Positions 13,501 to 26,948 are shown, counted from the first letter of the stretch. The stretch is DNA of 64,000 nucleotides from Motacilla alba alba (GCF_015832195.1 NC_052046.1:17166161-17230160); one strand, 5' to 3'. Notes: generated by a model from the letters alone, not told the origin. Numbers and translations are program-made.

Positions 13501-16500
13501 AAGATGACTGGAGGGAAAAAAAAAAAATCAGTTTGGATGTGAAGTTACCAGAAAAGCCAAACTGACAAGGACACCAACAAATACACATGGTTGGAACCTC
13601 ACTAAAAGAGAACAGGTATTGACATTAATTTGTCATTTGCACTTGAAAAAGCTGATCTTGGGCAGATAACCAAAGACCAAAAATGCCAGACCAAGTACAT
13701 TTCCAAATCTTCCTAGAGCTGCAAGCCATGGACAATGCCTAGTCATGGCTTTTAAATTACAGAGAATTACTATCTAAATGTATCTAAAAGACTTGGTAAG
13801 ACAGAAGTATCAGAAAGATCTTGTGGGGTTCCTTAAATGTCAGATATAATGAATGTGTGCTGCTCTAGACACTGGCCTAAGCCATCTAGAGAGATTCAGT
13901 CTTCTAGACCACTACCAAGACTTGTTTGACCCTAAATCTCAAAAGATTCTAATACAAAAATTGTGGTTCCCATCCAGACAAAGAACAATTTGGAAAACTG
14001 AGAATCAACATATTCAGACGTGGCACTTGGAAAAGAATAAACATGAATTTCTCAGACATTTTATTTCCTGATAAAAGGTGGCAATGGCAACAGAAAGGAT
14101 TCAGGCTACAAACAGAATTATGATTCCTAACAGTATTTTTTTTAAGTACTTTTTTTAAGATTCCTGAGTTTCTAGCACACCTTGTAAATCTTCATAAAAT
14201 GTCATAAAAGCAAATTCATGTTCATGAAACCTAGTTTACTTTATGTACACGAAACTTAATTAAATATCTATGTATGTTTTGGTTTTTTGGGGGTTGGGCT
14301 TTTTCCTCTTTGAAGTTATTTTATATTCCAGGCCTTTTATATTACAGGCCCACCCCAACAAAACATTTTAGTATTATAAATATTATTATACAGCAATATG
14401 TTCAGGCCATTTCTTATTACATTCTGAAGACAAGAAGGCCCATTGTGCAACAAGGGGCATATGCCTAAAAAGAGTCCTACTACTTAGGAATGAGTATCAT
14501 GCTTGATGTAGTCTGATTAGAGAAGAAAAGTCTGTACAAAAGTACAGTAATTTATCAACTCTAGATGAAATTTTTGTCATCAATTCCTTCATTGAGGATT
14601 CTGTCCCTTTCAGTAAAGTCTCATGTCAGGACAACAATTTTCACTAGATGTGGGATAATCAGAGCTACTGTTGAAAAGTCTTTCATGAGTGAGCTGTGTT
14701 CCTGTTGAGGGTATTGAATCTGGAACACACTACTTCCAAAAAGTTAAACCACCTTGGAAAAAGTCTCAAGCCTCCAGTGAGTCAGACCGAAACAAAAAAC
14801 ATTCTGAATTCAGATTCCCAGAGTGATCAGCTTTCTCTGTCCATTTTGAATAAAGGTGATCTTGAAGAGAGAAACCATTCAACTGGAACCCACTTTCAAT
14901 TCAGAGAGTTGTAATACTCCATGTCTCATACTCCCTAGCTCTACAGCTTACTCTACCCTTAGTTTCCAGTAGCTATGGAAAATTTTTCACCTCTTGCATG
15001 AGACTAAAGAGCTCTCTACATCTGAAACTGATATTAAGAGAGCCAGGTTAACATGGTAACTACACCGAGCAATTGCTTTGAGGTTTGGAAAACATTCAGA
15101 TTGAAAAGCAAGTGACCTGCTTAGACTGTATTGTAACAAATGCAAGTGGTCTAGAACTTTTTGGTTTTCTAAAACCTCTCTGCATGGATACTAGAAGTGG
15201 TTGTTCCAATTATAAACTCTAGCCTCCTGCACAAAGACAAGCAATGAAAATCCACTGTGTAACTCCTGTAAAAGCAGAAAAATATCAGAATAGATTGGAA
15301 TTACAGATATCTAATTTTAAGCTGTAACTTTCACTACAAAGGTTATCTAAAGTTATAATAGTCCATTCCCCTCTTTAAATGTGTAGACTTTCATGTAAAT
15401 TAGCTCTCAGTCAGATGTTTCTCCACAGCTTTATAGCCAGGAAAAAACATACACTCCATTGACTTTATATCACAGCAACATCTTCAAATCTAAAAACAAA
15501 CAATAATTTAAAAAAATCAAGCAATTCAACAGATTATTGAACTGCAGCTAGAACATTTCTTTAGAAGTCCAAAAGTGCACGGAGCTGCAATTGTTAGTTC
15601 ACTTGTTCCCACATCAACCAAGGTACACAGGAAACCTATTGGAAAATAAATTTTGCCAAAGGTGTGCTGAACATATATGTACTTGTCAAAGTAACAAACT
15701 TTCCTTAAAAGTGAAACTATACTAGAGATTACTTGTTGTGTCAATCTCCTATTTATTGCACAGGTCTAACGGAAGCTTTAATGAATAAGCACTAATGGGA
15801 AAATCAGAGTAACACATGTAGAAGTTCTGCCAGCTCACTTGTTTTAAATTATTGTTTTCTATCCTTAAACCACTTTACATACATCTTAGTGATTAATTCA
15901 TCTTATACATTTATCAGATAATAAAATATCATCATCTTCCACATGGCTTGATCAAGTACTGCAGGGACAAACAAGATGTAGCTTTAGGTTCAAGACTATT
16001 AAATTTTGATTCTCCAAATCAGCTCAAATCTTACTAAAAACTGGGATACAAGTAGGCTTAAAATATTGTTAGAAAAACCTACTGAAGAATTAAATTGTTC
16101 TTTGTCAAAATCATGTGGTCTTTAAAACACTGAGCCTCTTTTCTACAAGCAATTAAGATTTTCAGTCTCTGTATCCCATTTTATCCCACTCTTCCTTAAC
16201 AAGTAATCACATTACTTTCAAGCTTAGAAAAAGCTTCTGAGTCAAAATTAGGCCTATTTTTGTACAAAGTACATGGCAGCAACAGTCACCAGTTATAGGT
16301 GTGTGCACTGCATTACAGTGTTAAATTTTAACACCACAAGTATTTAAGTTAGCAGACTAACCCGTTCTGAACAAGAGATGTAATCGATTCATAACATTTT
16401 GGAAGACAGTTTTCCTCTTTAGTGATAAAAGCCTGGTCTAAATATACTTCTTCCGGTTCCTAAAGCAAATGAAATTAGCAACATGAGCAGTTAGAGGTTA

Positions 16501-16564
16501 GCTCCAGATTTTCTGTGTAAACAGTATCAACAGCACCTTTAACATGCATATGACTCTCTCTCTA

Positions 16565-16579
16565 CATATATATATATAT
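16565..16579. repeat. (TA)n microsatellite
   Basis: A short TA dinucleotide run just downstream of PLPP1 exon 2b in transcript orientation. Confidence 0.8.
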
Positions 16580-16675
16580 GGAATTTGCCTATATAAACTC
16601 ATTTACAGCGTTGAGCTCTTGGAAGGCATACATTTTACTCCCATCACCAAAGCTCCCTATATATTAGCTACTTAC

Positions 16676-16830
16676 AGAGAAAATGGGCAGGGTGAACCCC
16701 ACTGTGTAGAGGACAGTGGATGTGATGGTACTGTCATGGAACGGATACTTGATGCTGTCATCATTACAGAAAAAGCCTCTCTGATACGGTTTTATTTTGG
16801 CCAAGTTTAGAACACCAAGGGGTAAGCCAG
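16676..16830 (-). CDS. PLPP1: PLPP1 alternative coding exon 2b
   Basis: A 155-nt exon (two bases plus 51 codons) beginning GLPLGVLNLAKIKPYQRG, continuing through FFCNDDSIKYPFHDST, and ending in hydrophobic GFTLPIFS. Acceptor CCCCAACAG precedes 16830 and donor TCT|GTAAGT follows 16676. Its phases equal those of exon 2a, so it joins exon 1 (G plus CT gives Ala) and exon 3 (IFS-IIVGETL) equally well. It corresponds to the alternative human exon encoding YPFQRGFFCKDNSINYPYHDSTV, which defines the second LPP1 isoform. The shared pattern GLPxxxL, QRGxFC, D-x-SI-x-YP with exon 2a, with one extra residue here, points to an ancient exon duplication. The product differs from the 2a form in the first extracellular loop and flanking helices. 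Confidence 0.94.
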
Positions 16831-17735
16831 CTGTTGGGGGAAGGAAAACAAAAAACAAAAACAAGAAATACATGTGGTTAAATCAAAAAAAAAAAAATCA
16901 TTTCTAATCATGCATGGAGGAAGCTACCAAACATGCATAACTCAAATTTCCTAAGTATCATGCAATGTACACACTTACCAAATTCTGTTTATAGACACTT
17001 CTCTTTCAGAACACTACTTCAGAGAGACTGAGGTTACCCGTCAGGTACAGATGTTTAAAAAAATACAAAGTTCAAAGTCTTCTATCTACAAGGCGAGTTG
17101 CCACAAAACCACACCGAACCAAGATTACATTCAAGAAAAAGCCTTTGCCCCTCATCTGACTAAACAGTTATCAAGGGCAGGCAGCCTTTTGTCCCTCCTC
17201 CCTCTTCCCCTACCCCATGACCTTAGCTTGCATCTAATTTTCCAGCCTTCTATACACTATAATGTGATCACTGTTTACAGATAAGAAAAAGAATAGACAC
17301 AGGTTTTGTCATGTTAGGGAGTTAAAAATTTCATGCAAGTAGTTTTCAGGCAGGTAATAGGAACAAAAGAACTGCAGGGACACTAACGGACACTTTGAAT
17401 GGATTACATCTCCAGATAATGAGATTATACCTTGAGATTGCATTTACACAGCTTTTGTACACTTTGGAAGATATCTGCACGAAAATACAGAAGTTTTTAA
17501 CATCGCAGCTGAGACCTGGGTACAAATTATAGCTCTCTAAATTTACACACTGTGATATCCAATTCCGTCTCTTACAAGTTAACTTGCATTATCCTAACAG
17601 TTATGCAAAAGAAGCCACTAAGACTTGTGATATTCTGGTCTAACTTATTTCTGATAAGAACCACCTGCCATGTAATACACATTTGCAGGAATAACCTCAA
17701 GAAATCCAATGTATTTTTTTTATTTTACTTCCTCA

Positions 17736-17800
17736 TAAAATCTAAGGCTGGAAAGGACCTCCCAGATCACCAAGTCCAGCTTTTAACCAAATAACACCAT
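17736..17800 (-). mobile_element. CR1 LINE 3'-end fragment
   Basis: The plus strand reads AAGGCTGGAAAGGACCTCCC and then AGATCACCAAGTCCAGC. This is the reverse complement of the conserved CR1 3' terminus (GGTCC-TTCCA-CC type). It is short and diverged, so it is an old copy. Confidence 0.75.
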
Positions 17801-20262
17801 ACACCATGCCCACTTTCTCCCTTTCCTTTGATCCACTGAGTAAGCGATAAAGTGAGCAAATTACATAATACTAAATCCCCAAACAAAACAAAAAGTAAAT
17901 TTTGTTTGAAAACATTATTAAAAAGGGCAAATAACTGTATTTTCCCCAACATCCATGAAATATTCAATTCTACAAACAGACACACTGTATGTAAATTACA
18001 GGGTGAGTGCCATTACTGAGGCAGAGAAGACTACTCAGTATATAAACAACCTGCTGTACTGAGAACAAAAAAACATCTAGAAGAAGTTAACATGATGAGT
18101 GATTCCTTTGATTTCTGGTGACACCTACTGACTACCAGGTAAGTAGATTAAAGGTGTTTTAAGTATGCTTATTGCCATAAACTTCATTAGAAGAAAAGAC
18201 ATCAAGAGTGAAACAGCAGGAACAGAGTGATAAATCCCAATCCCTTCTTTGGGCTGCTGAGTTGCAGTGCAAAGGCTTGTGAAGTGCACATTGAAACTGT
18301 ACATGGTAGGTAGCACCCCAGCTTTCAAATCCTCTTCCTCACAAGGAAGTAGTTTGGGAGTATTTTAAATCCTCCTATGGAGCAGAAGGAAATTTTTTTC
18401 ACAAATCGTCTGAAACATGAAAACTGTCCACATTACTGATGCTTACCATCCCATATAGAAAAAGTGAACCAAAATACAAAAGGCATTAAGCTTATTCAAC
18501 TTCAAGCACAAAGTTTTTCATTATGTAGCATGGTAGACCACTGAATCAACTACATCTCAAAGGTCTCTCTCCTTCCTTCTGCTTTAATGATGGAGAGAAG
18601 AGCTAAAGCTTGACCAAATACAAGTGGCAGACAGAAGCAGATGAAATAGAATTGCAGCCCTTCAAACATGAAGGGGGCTACACTGAAGAACTCAGAAAGT
18701 TCACCCTGACCAAAGGATTGCCGTATGTCTGCATGCCTGGAGCCAAGTTTCAGCTACTGTCAAGGCCATGGCAGGATTCCACTAACATAACATAGAGTCC
18801 ATGCTTCCTGTCTTTACCTCTGCTGTTGCATACCCAGCAGGATGATGGAGTGGTAATCTCATTACCTATTTGATACAATCATATCTTCTCAAACAGGTCA
18901 CCACATTTCCACATACGGAAATATCACGTGCTCATGATTAACTTAAGCAGCAGCTTGTGTTTTGCATAAGTGGACTACTTCACAGACATAAATACCTGTC
19001 TTCCACAAAAAGCTGCTACAATCTAATATCAAGAACACATCATGAACTTTTGACCTGGGAAGGGGGAAAAATGAAAAGCAGCAAATAAAGGGGTCAGAAG
19101 AGATAACAGTTTCAAAGTGACTGCAAAACTCAACTGTATCCCCTACATTAAAAGAATACAAAAAAAAACCCCAAAGCTGGTTACACATCTAACACTAACT
19201 ACCCATTTCCTTTTTTTCATTACTGTTAAATTCTTACTGCAGTCTAAATGATGCACTGGTTTCCAACAGTGGACTAGAAGATTTTGTGAAGTGGTATTCA
19301 GTTGATCATTAACCTATCCCAAATAGTGGCAGCATTTTTACTGTTGTCCATTTTACAGGGAGAGAAGAGGAGACGTAGTACATGTAAGCAAACAATCCTG
19401 AACTTTTCATTGCAAAAAAACCCCATCACTAACGTACATACCAGGCCAGTATTGCCATGAGAGGTGCCAAGCATTTCCATGACCTTTAAGCAGCCTGAAC
19501 TTCTGAGGAATGTACTTATGTTCAGTCACATTAGATTCTACAAACCGGAGCAAAGAGTGACCAAGATCTCGTGCATCAGGCTAAAAGGCAATCCTGTAGA
19601 TTGAAGAGCAGCTCTCATGGTTTATCCTCTGCTCAGTATACCTCCTTTCACACCTAGCCAGTACCAGCAGTAACCTCAAGGTGCTCTTCTGAACCAGGTA
19701 GCTTTGTACCTTAAGGGATCATAATGGCTTACTTGTTACTCACATCCTATAAAGCATGACCTTCAGCTGTAAAAAGACTATTACTTGAAGACACCCGTCA
19801 TTCAGACTGGGACATATTAGAATTGGATTTCATCTACTCTCTGGTAAAAATTGTGCAGTTTATCTTGTCAAGAACTAGTGACCAGCAGATTCTGGGCTGT
19901 TTTGCTAGGCAGTAGCAAGAAACAGACAGCAGTCCTCTGACCTTTCACTCCCCTTTAATTATAAAGAGAAAACAACCTGGTCACTCTAGTGCAGTGTGAC
20001 TTACAAAAGGACAGACTTTTGCAATGCTCACAAAAATAGACTCTAGCTAACCCACAGACCAGGCTGGATGGGGCTTGGAGCTAACTAGTCAAGTGGAAGG
20101 TGTTCCTGCCCATACCAGGCGTCTTGGGAGAAGATAATCTTCTGCCTCCACTCAAAATATCCGATGGTTTTATAACCCTGAAAGTTACAGATGTAGCAAC
20201 AAAGTTGAACAGAAGAGACTCCAAAGATTTGAAGCCTTTGGCTATGAAAGAAAGGTAAAAAA

Positions 20263-20320
20263 GTTTCATACACATGAAAAATATACCACATGTTTCATAC
20301 ACATGAAAAATACATACCAC
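20263..20320. repeat. 29-bp direct tandem duplication
   Basis: GTTTCATACACATGAAAAAT plus nine more bases is repeated once at a period of 29 bp with very few differences. It is a simple local duplication in an intron. Confidence 0.8.
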
Positions 20321-23300
20321 AGTAAAAAGAGAGACAAAGGTGGGAACAATGCTTGAATTACTCAGCAGGGATTGGAGGGACAGAACAGCCTTTAAGTTTT
20401 GGGCTAGAACTGTAAGAACAGGGCAACACACATTTGTACAGTTATTACATGAGGTATGTGGAGTTCACAAGGAGTTTCCAACTCTAATTTGTAGGTCCAA
20501 GCCAGTTGCAGGGTAGTTTCCACTGACAACCTACAGTAATTCACAGTAATATACATAGCCTTCAGGAACTATTTGATCACATCTGACTGGATGACATAGC
20601 ATGACAAAAGCCTGTAAGAAGGGAAGGAAGGGAGGTCCAGGCTAGGAGAATAGGGAGGAAGTCCATACGAGAATAGTCCTCCACCCACAGAAAAAGAATG
20701 TTAAAAATAAAATACCAGTACCCAAGGAGAGAAAGTGAAATTTCTTTTCCCAAAGAAAATCTGCTTAATCAAAAAATGTCAGTTTACTATATTTTTAGTG
20801 GGTTTTTTAACACTAAACAAAAATAAATTAAAATTATTTTTTATAAATAAATTTATAAATTTTATCCTACAAATGGAAGTGATGAGTACCAATCCATCAT
20901 CTTTTTACAATATGTGTAACACTGCACTACTGCTCTCATCTGTGGCATTTATCACACTGGTAATTTCAGTTAGGTGCTTAAGCTTGGAGTCAGATTCTGA
21001 AGACTTCCAGGTGTCCATATAGCTTTGGCAGCAAGCTGCCTGTTTTTCTTAAATAGGACAAAAGTGTTTAGAGCCAAATTCGCATCTTTTACAACAGTTG
21101 CTATAAATATTTAAGATCAGCAAGGAATATTATTGTTTTATGTCTAAAAGGAAAGACACAAGTTTCTAACCAATTCAGCAATACTGTACAACCTAGTTCT
21201 CAACCAGATGCAGTGCTCACAAAACTTGGCTCAGCTTTCAAGAGCAACCCAAGACAACCTAGACTGTCCTGTTCTTCCCCCCACCTCTGGCCATCCCCCA
21301 CTACCTCTCTCTTGCCTTGGCATTAGTTTTCACACCAACCTGTCCAAACAGACAAGACCATGCCCGCACAACACTGTTTTTTCAGATGCATTTGCTCATC
21401 TGGCCAACTGTATTACTCTAAGAGCTGTCTTAAAGGACAGAGTAAGAACATGTAGCCAAGGGTGTGGAATAAAGGACTAGGACAGACTGGGACAGATCAG
21501 CTACAACACCTCATGAAACTGCATCTTGATCAGTGGTGCTTTCTTCCCCACAATTTTAAACAGCACAAAGGAATGCACTGTATTTTGTAAACACAGGTTT
21601 ATTAACCCATTTGGCTTCCTTATCTGTCCAAGTTACTGAATCTCCATTTGAGGTTCTGTGCAGTCAAACTCATGCTGAATTGCTGTTTCAAGTCCTCCAA
21701 GGCAATATTACTCTGTACTCCTATCTGGTCCTTAATCAGGAAGTTCCCTTCAATAAAGCAAATTAATATCCAGGAACTGGGAGAAAGGCAGTTATCCCTA
21801 TGGGATACTACAGCAAATGAGAACATTTTAGCTTGATTATTAACTAAAGTTTTTTCTTCATGCTGCAATGAACTCACAAGAAAGTGTTATTTAAGAGAAC
21901 CTGTACTGAACTAACATGAGACTTAGACTTTTTATGTTCCTCTACACTTACCCTGAAGAATATGATCAATACATTTTGCACTTGATATACTGACAAAATC
22001 AGCTTCAGGTTTCTTAAAGAAATACACAGTTTATAGTTTATTTAGGGAAAGTAAAAAAATTATTCTAGCAGTACCAAAGAAACAATAAAACACATCAAAT
22101 TATAGCCTGAAAACAGATGAGCTACTTTTCATAGCTTACATTCTTATTAGACAGATGACACTGTTAATAATCCCACAGGGTCATTTCAAGCTAAACCTAT
22201 ACAGCTGTCAATTACTACCAAAAGCAAGAGAGAATTTAAGGTCTCCTACTCTTATGCATATATTTTTGCTTTTATTTTCAGACAGGACAACCATGTTGGC
22301 TTCACTCTCCATTTTTCAGTGTACAGTCTGGTGTGAGGAAGTAGGCAAGAGATTTAAAGAAACTCAGGTCAACTTCATGCTACTGGAGAGAGTTTGGAAA
22401 CATCTGTAAAAGGTATTGCTCTCAGCAGAAAAGGAGACAGGCTGAAATTCTTTTTTTATGAACAGCCAAGAGAAAGAATCACCACCTTTTAAAACAGGAA
22501 GTTCTGGGAATACAGAAAACAACCAAGAGGAAGAAGAGATTAAAATAATGAGAAAGCATTTAGATTTTGAGGTAACTCAAAAAGACGTAAAGAGTGTACA
22601 AGAGAAAAATCAGTGCACTATTTATTTGCAGTAGCTGAGACTACAAAGTGGGTAGCCCACAACTTACCTCCTAGCCACTTTAAAGAACTTTATCTTACTT
22701 TTCTACACTAAGGAATGTGAAGTATTTCTAATACCAGCAAACTGATTGTTCTGATAATGCTAGAAGCTGTGATAGGCTTCAGTAAACAGGATACATGTAT
22801 TTAAATGCATGAACAACATTCTAATCTCTCCTACAATTTTTCTTGCAACTTTATGCTACGCATATTTTTATTTGTCCTCTGATCTATGACTTAGGCAGCA
22901 GAGAAGCCAGATCAGCAATTTAGCAAGTTCCTTGCCACTTTTTGTTATGCCAGACAAGGGTGATGGAGGCAGGAAGCAAAGGAAACCTTCCTCTGAGCTC
23001 AAACAGCCTCAACACAAGCATGCAATTTCTAGTCCAGTCATTTACTAAGACAGAACTACATCATATTCCAGTTTCTCTGCATTCAGCAGTCTACTACATG
23101 GGAGCACTAGTTCAGTTATCTACAGTCCCAATTAATTACAACACATCAAGACTCTTGTTTAAAAACATTAGCATGGACAAGTGTATGCTCCCTTATATCT
23201 ACATTTCAACTTTAAAAATTGCCTTTACAAGCACTAAATACAGGTTACTCTAAAACCCATGCAACTGTCTCTCCTGTGAGTACTTAGGAAAAGAGCAAAT

Positions 23301-26300
23301 GCAAATTAAAAAAATGCAGAAACAAGACTGTAATATATTCTACCCTGCTCTATTACTTAGAGAAACATACACCAGACAAGTGAGCCAACTGCAGGTTGCA
23401 AGCAAAGACTGTGCCCTGGGCTCTGCTCTGGTCCGGGGGAAGAGAAGGCTGAAGCTGGCCCAGGGATGGACACACATTAGCAGCTCATCCAGTGAACCGG
23501 CTGAGCCCAACTGCCCCATTACTGACAGACCTGAAAACATTAAAGACCCCAGACTAACACCTAAACGACACTGTGGGTGCAGAGGCAGAGAGGGGATGGA
23601 ACAGGAGACGTCAGCAGTTCTTGGCATTGCAGTGCTGCTCGAGGGGTTAGTTATGGGAAGATTCCAACTGGCTGCAGCCAGAGTAAAGGGTGACTTCTCC
23701 CCTCCTGTATGTAACTCCTCCTGTGCAGGGGAAATTAAATATTTCCTCACTGCTTGCATTATCTGCTCAGCATCAAATTCAGTTAAAGGCTTTAATGGTA
23801 CTGTATAGAGAATTAAAAACAATGTGCATGCTCCCAAAGAGTAGATTTCTGCACACAATCCACCTGAAACAGAGCTTACACACCAGGAGGGCAACACAGC
23901 CAAAGAAATTGAACTATTAAGGTTAGCTGGTCAGCAAGACAGGGAGGGATTTGCTTTTTTATAACATAGGTGACAGCAACTCTGAATGTCATTCAAGACT
24001 ACTTTTTTAAACACCAGAAGCTGTAAGTATTTTCCCATTTTAATCTTTGTTTTGTGGGAGTGCACAACAGGAGGCTTTCAGAGTATTTCAGCTATAACTA
24101 CACACCCTAACTTGAAATACCATTCAGTCTCTAGAAATATAATAGGCAATTAGTTGTCAGGAACGTAAAAGCTCATTTTCCAATGAGTCTTACAAGCATA
24201 ACAGTATTTTATTTAAACAGTCTTTAACAAAGTCAGCAGTGCTACAGAGGGACTCAGAATTTCCATGACATTGTATACCCTGTCATACACCACAACGTCA
24301 CTTTACACTGCACATACTGCTGCATGCCACCATGCCTAAGAGAACAGAACTTCGTTTTCATGTGAGACTGAAGTCTGTAGTGTCCAATGGTAAATTTTAA
24401 GACCAAGCTCTATAGAAAGCTCAATCTAAACAGATTTTAAAGGGAAAAGAGACCATACCCCACATATTCTTGAGCTATCGGAGAAGTTTTGTTTTGTACT
24501 GATTCAGGAGACTGCCCAAAAAGTCCACTACTTCAGAATCTGGAAAAAATATTTATACAACATTGCTCTTGACACTTGAGTACAATGAAAAATGCCACAG
24601 CATGGGTAGGAAGTTTTACAGTACGTATAACAGACCAGGTGCTGCTTTCCATTTGTAGTAGAAGTTACCAGCATTAGATTTGTGATCTCAGTTTCTATGT
24701 ATTAAGGCATATAACTTTCTAGTGTTGATGACTGGACTCTTACACTTAAAGAAGAGATGGGAAGAATTAAAAGAATCTGCATGCAGAAATAGTGACCTGA
24801 CTTCCAGGATCTCCACTAGTGCTAGAGCTAGCCATCACACTGTCTTGGAGTATTTTAGCTGAATACTACTAGTGCAGGATAGGCTCACCTAACAACAAAA
24901 AATTAAAGCCCAGTTTCTGCAAGTCAGCAAAAAACTCACTCAATGGAACACCAAGGAAAGCAGACACTAAGTAAAATAATGACTAAGATGATTTTCAGAA
25001 TTTAATAGAGAATAGTTTCTGACAATTTGACAAGCTCGACTTCACTGTCTGCCTTCTGTACCCCTTAAGGGCCATTAGCTTGTTGCATATCAGAAGTTTT
25101 CCCTGGTTACAATTAGCAGTTTATTCTCTCAGGTCTCTCCATTACCAGCTTCCAAACCACCACTTCGGCTTCAAATAAGCACAGTTCACTGCCCTTCCAT
25201 ACCTCAAAACAAGGCAGACAAATTTAGATATATGCATTTTCCTTACCATCCCAGTACTCAAGTTTCAGAAAATATTGCACCTATTGCTTAAGTTTCAGTG
25301 ACTTAGTAACCTAAGGGTTCTTGGCAATAACAGAACTAAGTAAAATGGACAAAAACACACTAATAATAATTTAAGGTAAAAATGTCACAATATTCTAAGA
25401 GAGGCAGAAGTCACCTGAGATGCTGAAGTTTGATAACATGATTCCCTCTACACTTAGGCAAAAACTGAGCATAATTCCTGTTTGGTACAGTTTTCTTCTT
25501 TCCTAGGAAAGGGATCACAAAAAATTGTGACCCTTCTTCCAAATCAGGCATGGCTAAGTAACAAATTGAAGCTACCTTATGAGACCCAAGGAAACCCCAC
25601 ACAGCTCCTCTGAAACCTGCTTATTTAGCAGAGGCAGAAAAAGGAGAGGAGGCACTAAAATCTAGGCTAAGTCTAGAAAATCCGTTGTTTCCTCAGCAGT
25701 ATCACAGAAATAACAGTGTACTGATATGGCTCATCCACACCTTTCGCTTCATTAAGCAGCATCTGATGGATAGATATTTCAAGATGAGTGTCCTGACCTG
25801 ACACACCTGTATTTTCTAATCTAAAATTTTTTAAATCCTTCATTTTCCTATTGCCAAATATCAAGACACCACATGAATGAGAGATGCCAAAATTGAGTTA
25901 AAGTACAATATAAGTTAAACTGAAGTGCCTTCCCAAATTTCTGAGTCAGACATCTTCTTCACCACAGCTGTTTAAAGATGAATTAATACAGTCTACAACA
26001 GAGTAAAAGCAGCCTGTTCTTGTACTGGTCATTTCCTCTAACTCAATGTGGTAACAGAAAAAGTGTTTGATAAGTGCACTAGAAAGTTTCAACATTAACT
26101 TTCTATATCACAATTTTTTAAAGAAGTTTATTCGGGTCAATTTTGGCTTCCATACAAAAAAGCAGTCTTGATTTTAACAGCTCTATCTGACTATATGAGA
26201 AGGATTAATGCACCAGAGAATCTGGCAAAAGTAGAGTCAAAAACAATGCAGGTTTATCAGTAGACAGTTTTGGTTCTGTACCTTTGAGATCAGTCTCATA

Positions 26301-26514
26301 ACTTGAAAAAGGAAAATTCCTCCCAGAAAATGGGTCAAGTCATTAATAGTCAATTGTTTAACAAGAAGAGACAGGCATCAGATCCTTAATATAAGTAGGA
26401 CTTTTTTTTAGTTTTAAAATTGCAGGACTGAACTACTCGGGCTGGTAAACTGATTATAAATCTACTCAGAGGCAGGACTGAGAAATTTATTGTTACAGCT
26501 GAAGTGACTATCAG

Positions 26515-26612
26515 TTTTAGTGGAGGATATCCCTGTCCATGACAGGGGGCTGAAACTACATGGTCTTTAAGGTCCATTCCAACACATTCTATCATTCCAT
26601 GCTTCCATGTTT
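26515..26612 (+). mobile_element. CR1 LINE 3'-end fragment
   Basis: It carries the CR1 tail motifs ATCCCTGTCCATGACAGGG, then TGGTCTTTAAGGTCC and ATTCCAACACATTCTAT, in plus orientation, ending near the tail repeats ATTCTATCATTCCATG. About 100 bp remain, so it is a strongly 5'-truncated copy. Confidence 0.82.
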
Positions 26613-26638
26613 CCAGAGGTAGTGGCAATAAGAGATTT

Positions 26639-26642
<4 letters not shown>

Positions 26643-26669
<27 letters not shown>

Positions 26670-26700
26670 CAAACAAAAAAAACCCCAAAAAAAACCAAAA
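26643..26700. repeat. Poly(A) and A-rich tract
   Basis: A run of 27 A is followed by interrupted A-rich sequence with AAAC and CCCC blocks. It starts about 30 bp beyond the CR1 tail at 26515-26612 but is not directly continuous with it. Confidence 0.9.
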
Positions 26701-26920
26701 CAGTTTCAGAAAGTGTCCTAAGGAAATCTTGATTCTTCAAAATAGCTTTAAATTATTTTAATTCTCATCATAAAACTAGCTGTTTGCTAGGCATCCATTA
26801 TCTGAATTTCTAGTGTCTGTAGAATTTTCAGTTGTTTTCAATCAACTATTTTACCTGAATAAAACCTAAGAATTTTGAGCTTCTTTTGCAGGACAGGGGA
26901 TAAGGAAGAGAAGCACCCAC

Positions 26921-26948
26921 ACCAAACCAAGTAGATACTTGGTTTGGT
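26921..26948. repeat. 13-bp perfect inverted repeat with 2-nt loop
   Basis: ACCAAACCAAGTA (26921-26933) is separated by GA from its exact reverse complement TACTTGGTTTGGT (26936-26948). It could extrude as a hairpin in DNA or fold in the intron RNA. No function is known. Confidence 0.85.

Larger units (their letters stand above)
4580..16675 (-). other. PLPP1: PLPP1 intron between alternative exons 2b and 2a
   Basis: About 12 kb of AT-rich intron with no further exon that I can support. Notable contents are a 20-bp perfect palindrome at 6535-6554, a short imperfect repeat rich in GACACCAG units at about 10440-10500, and a (TA)n run at 16565-16579. The scattered ORFs of 60-117 codons show no recognisable domain. 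Confidence 0.75.
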
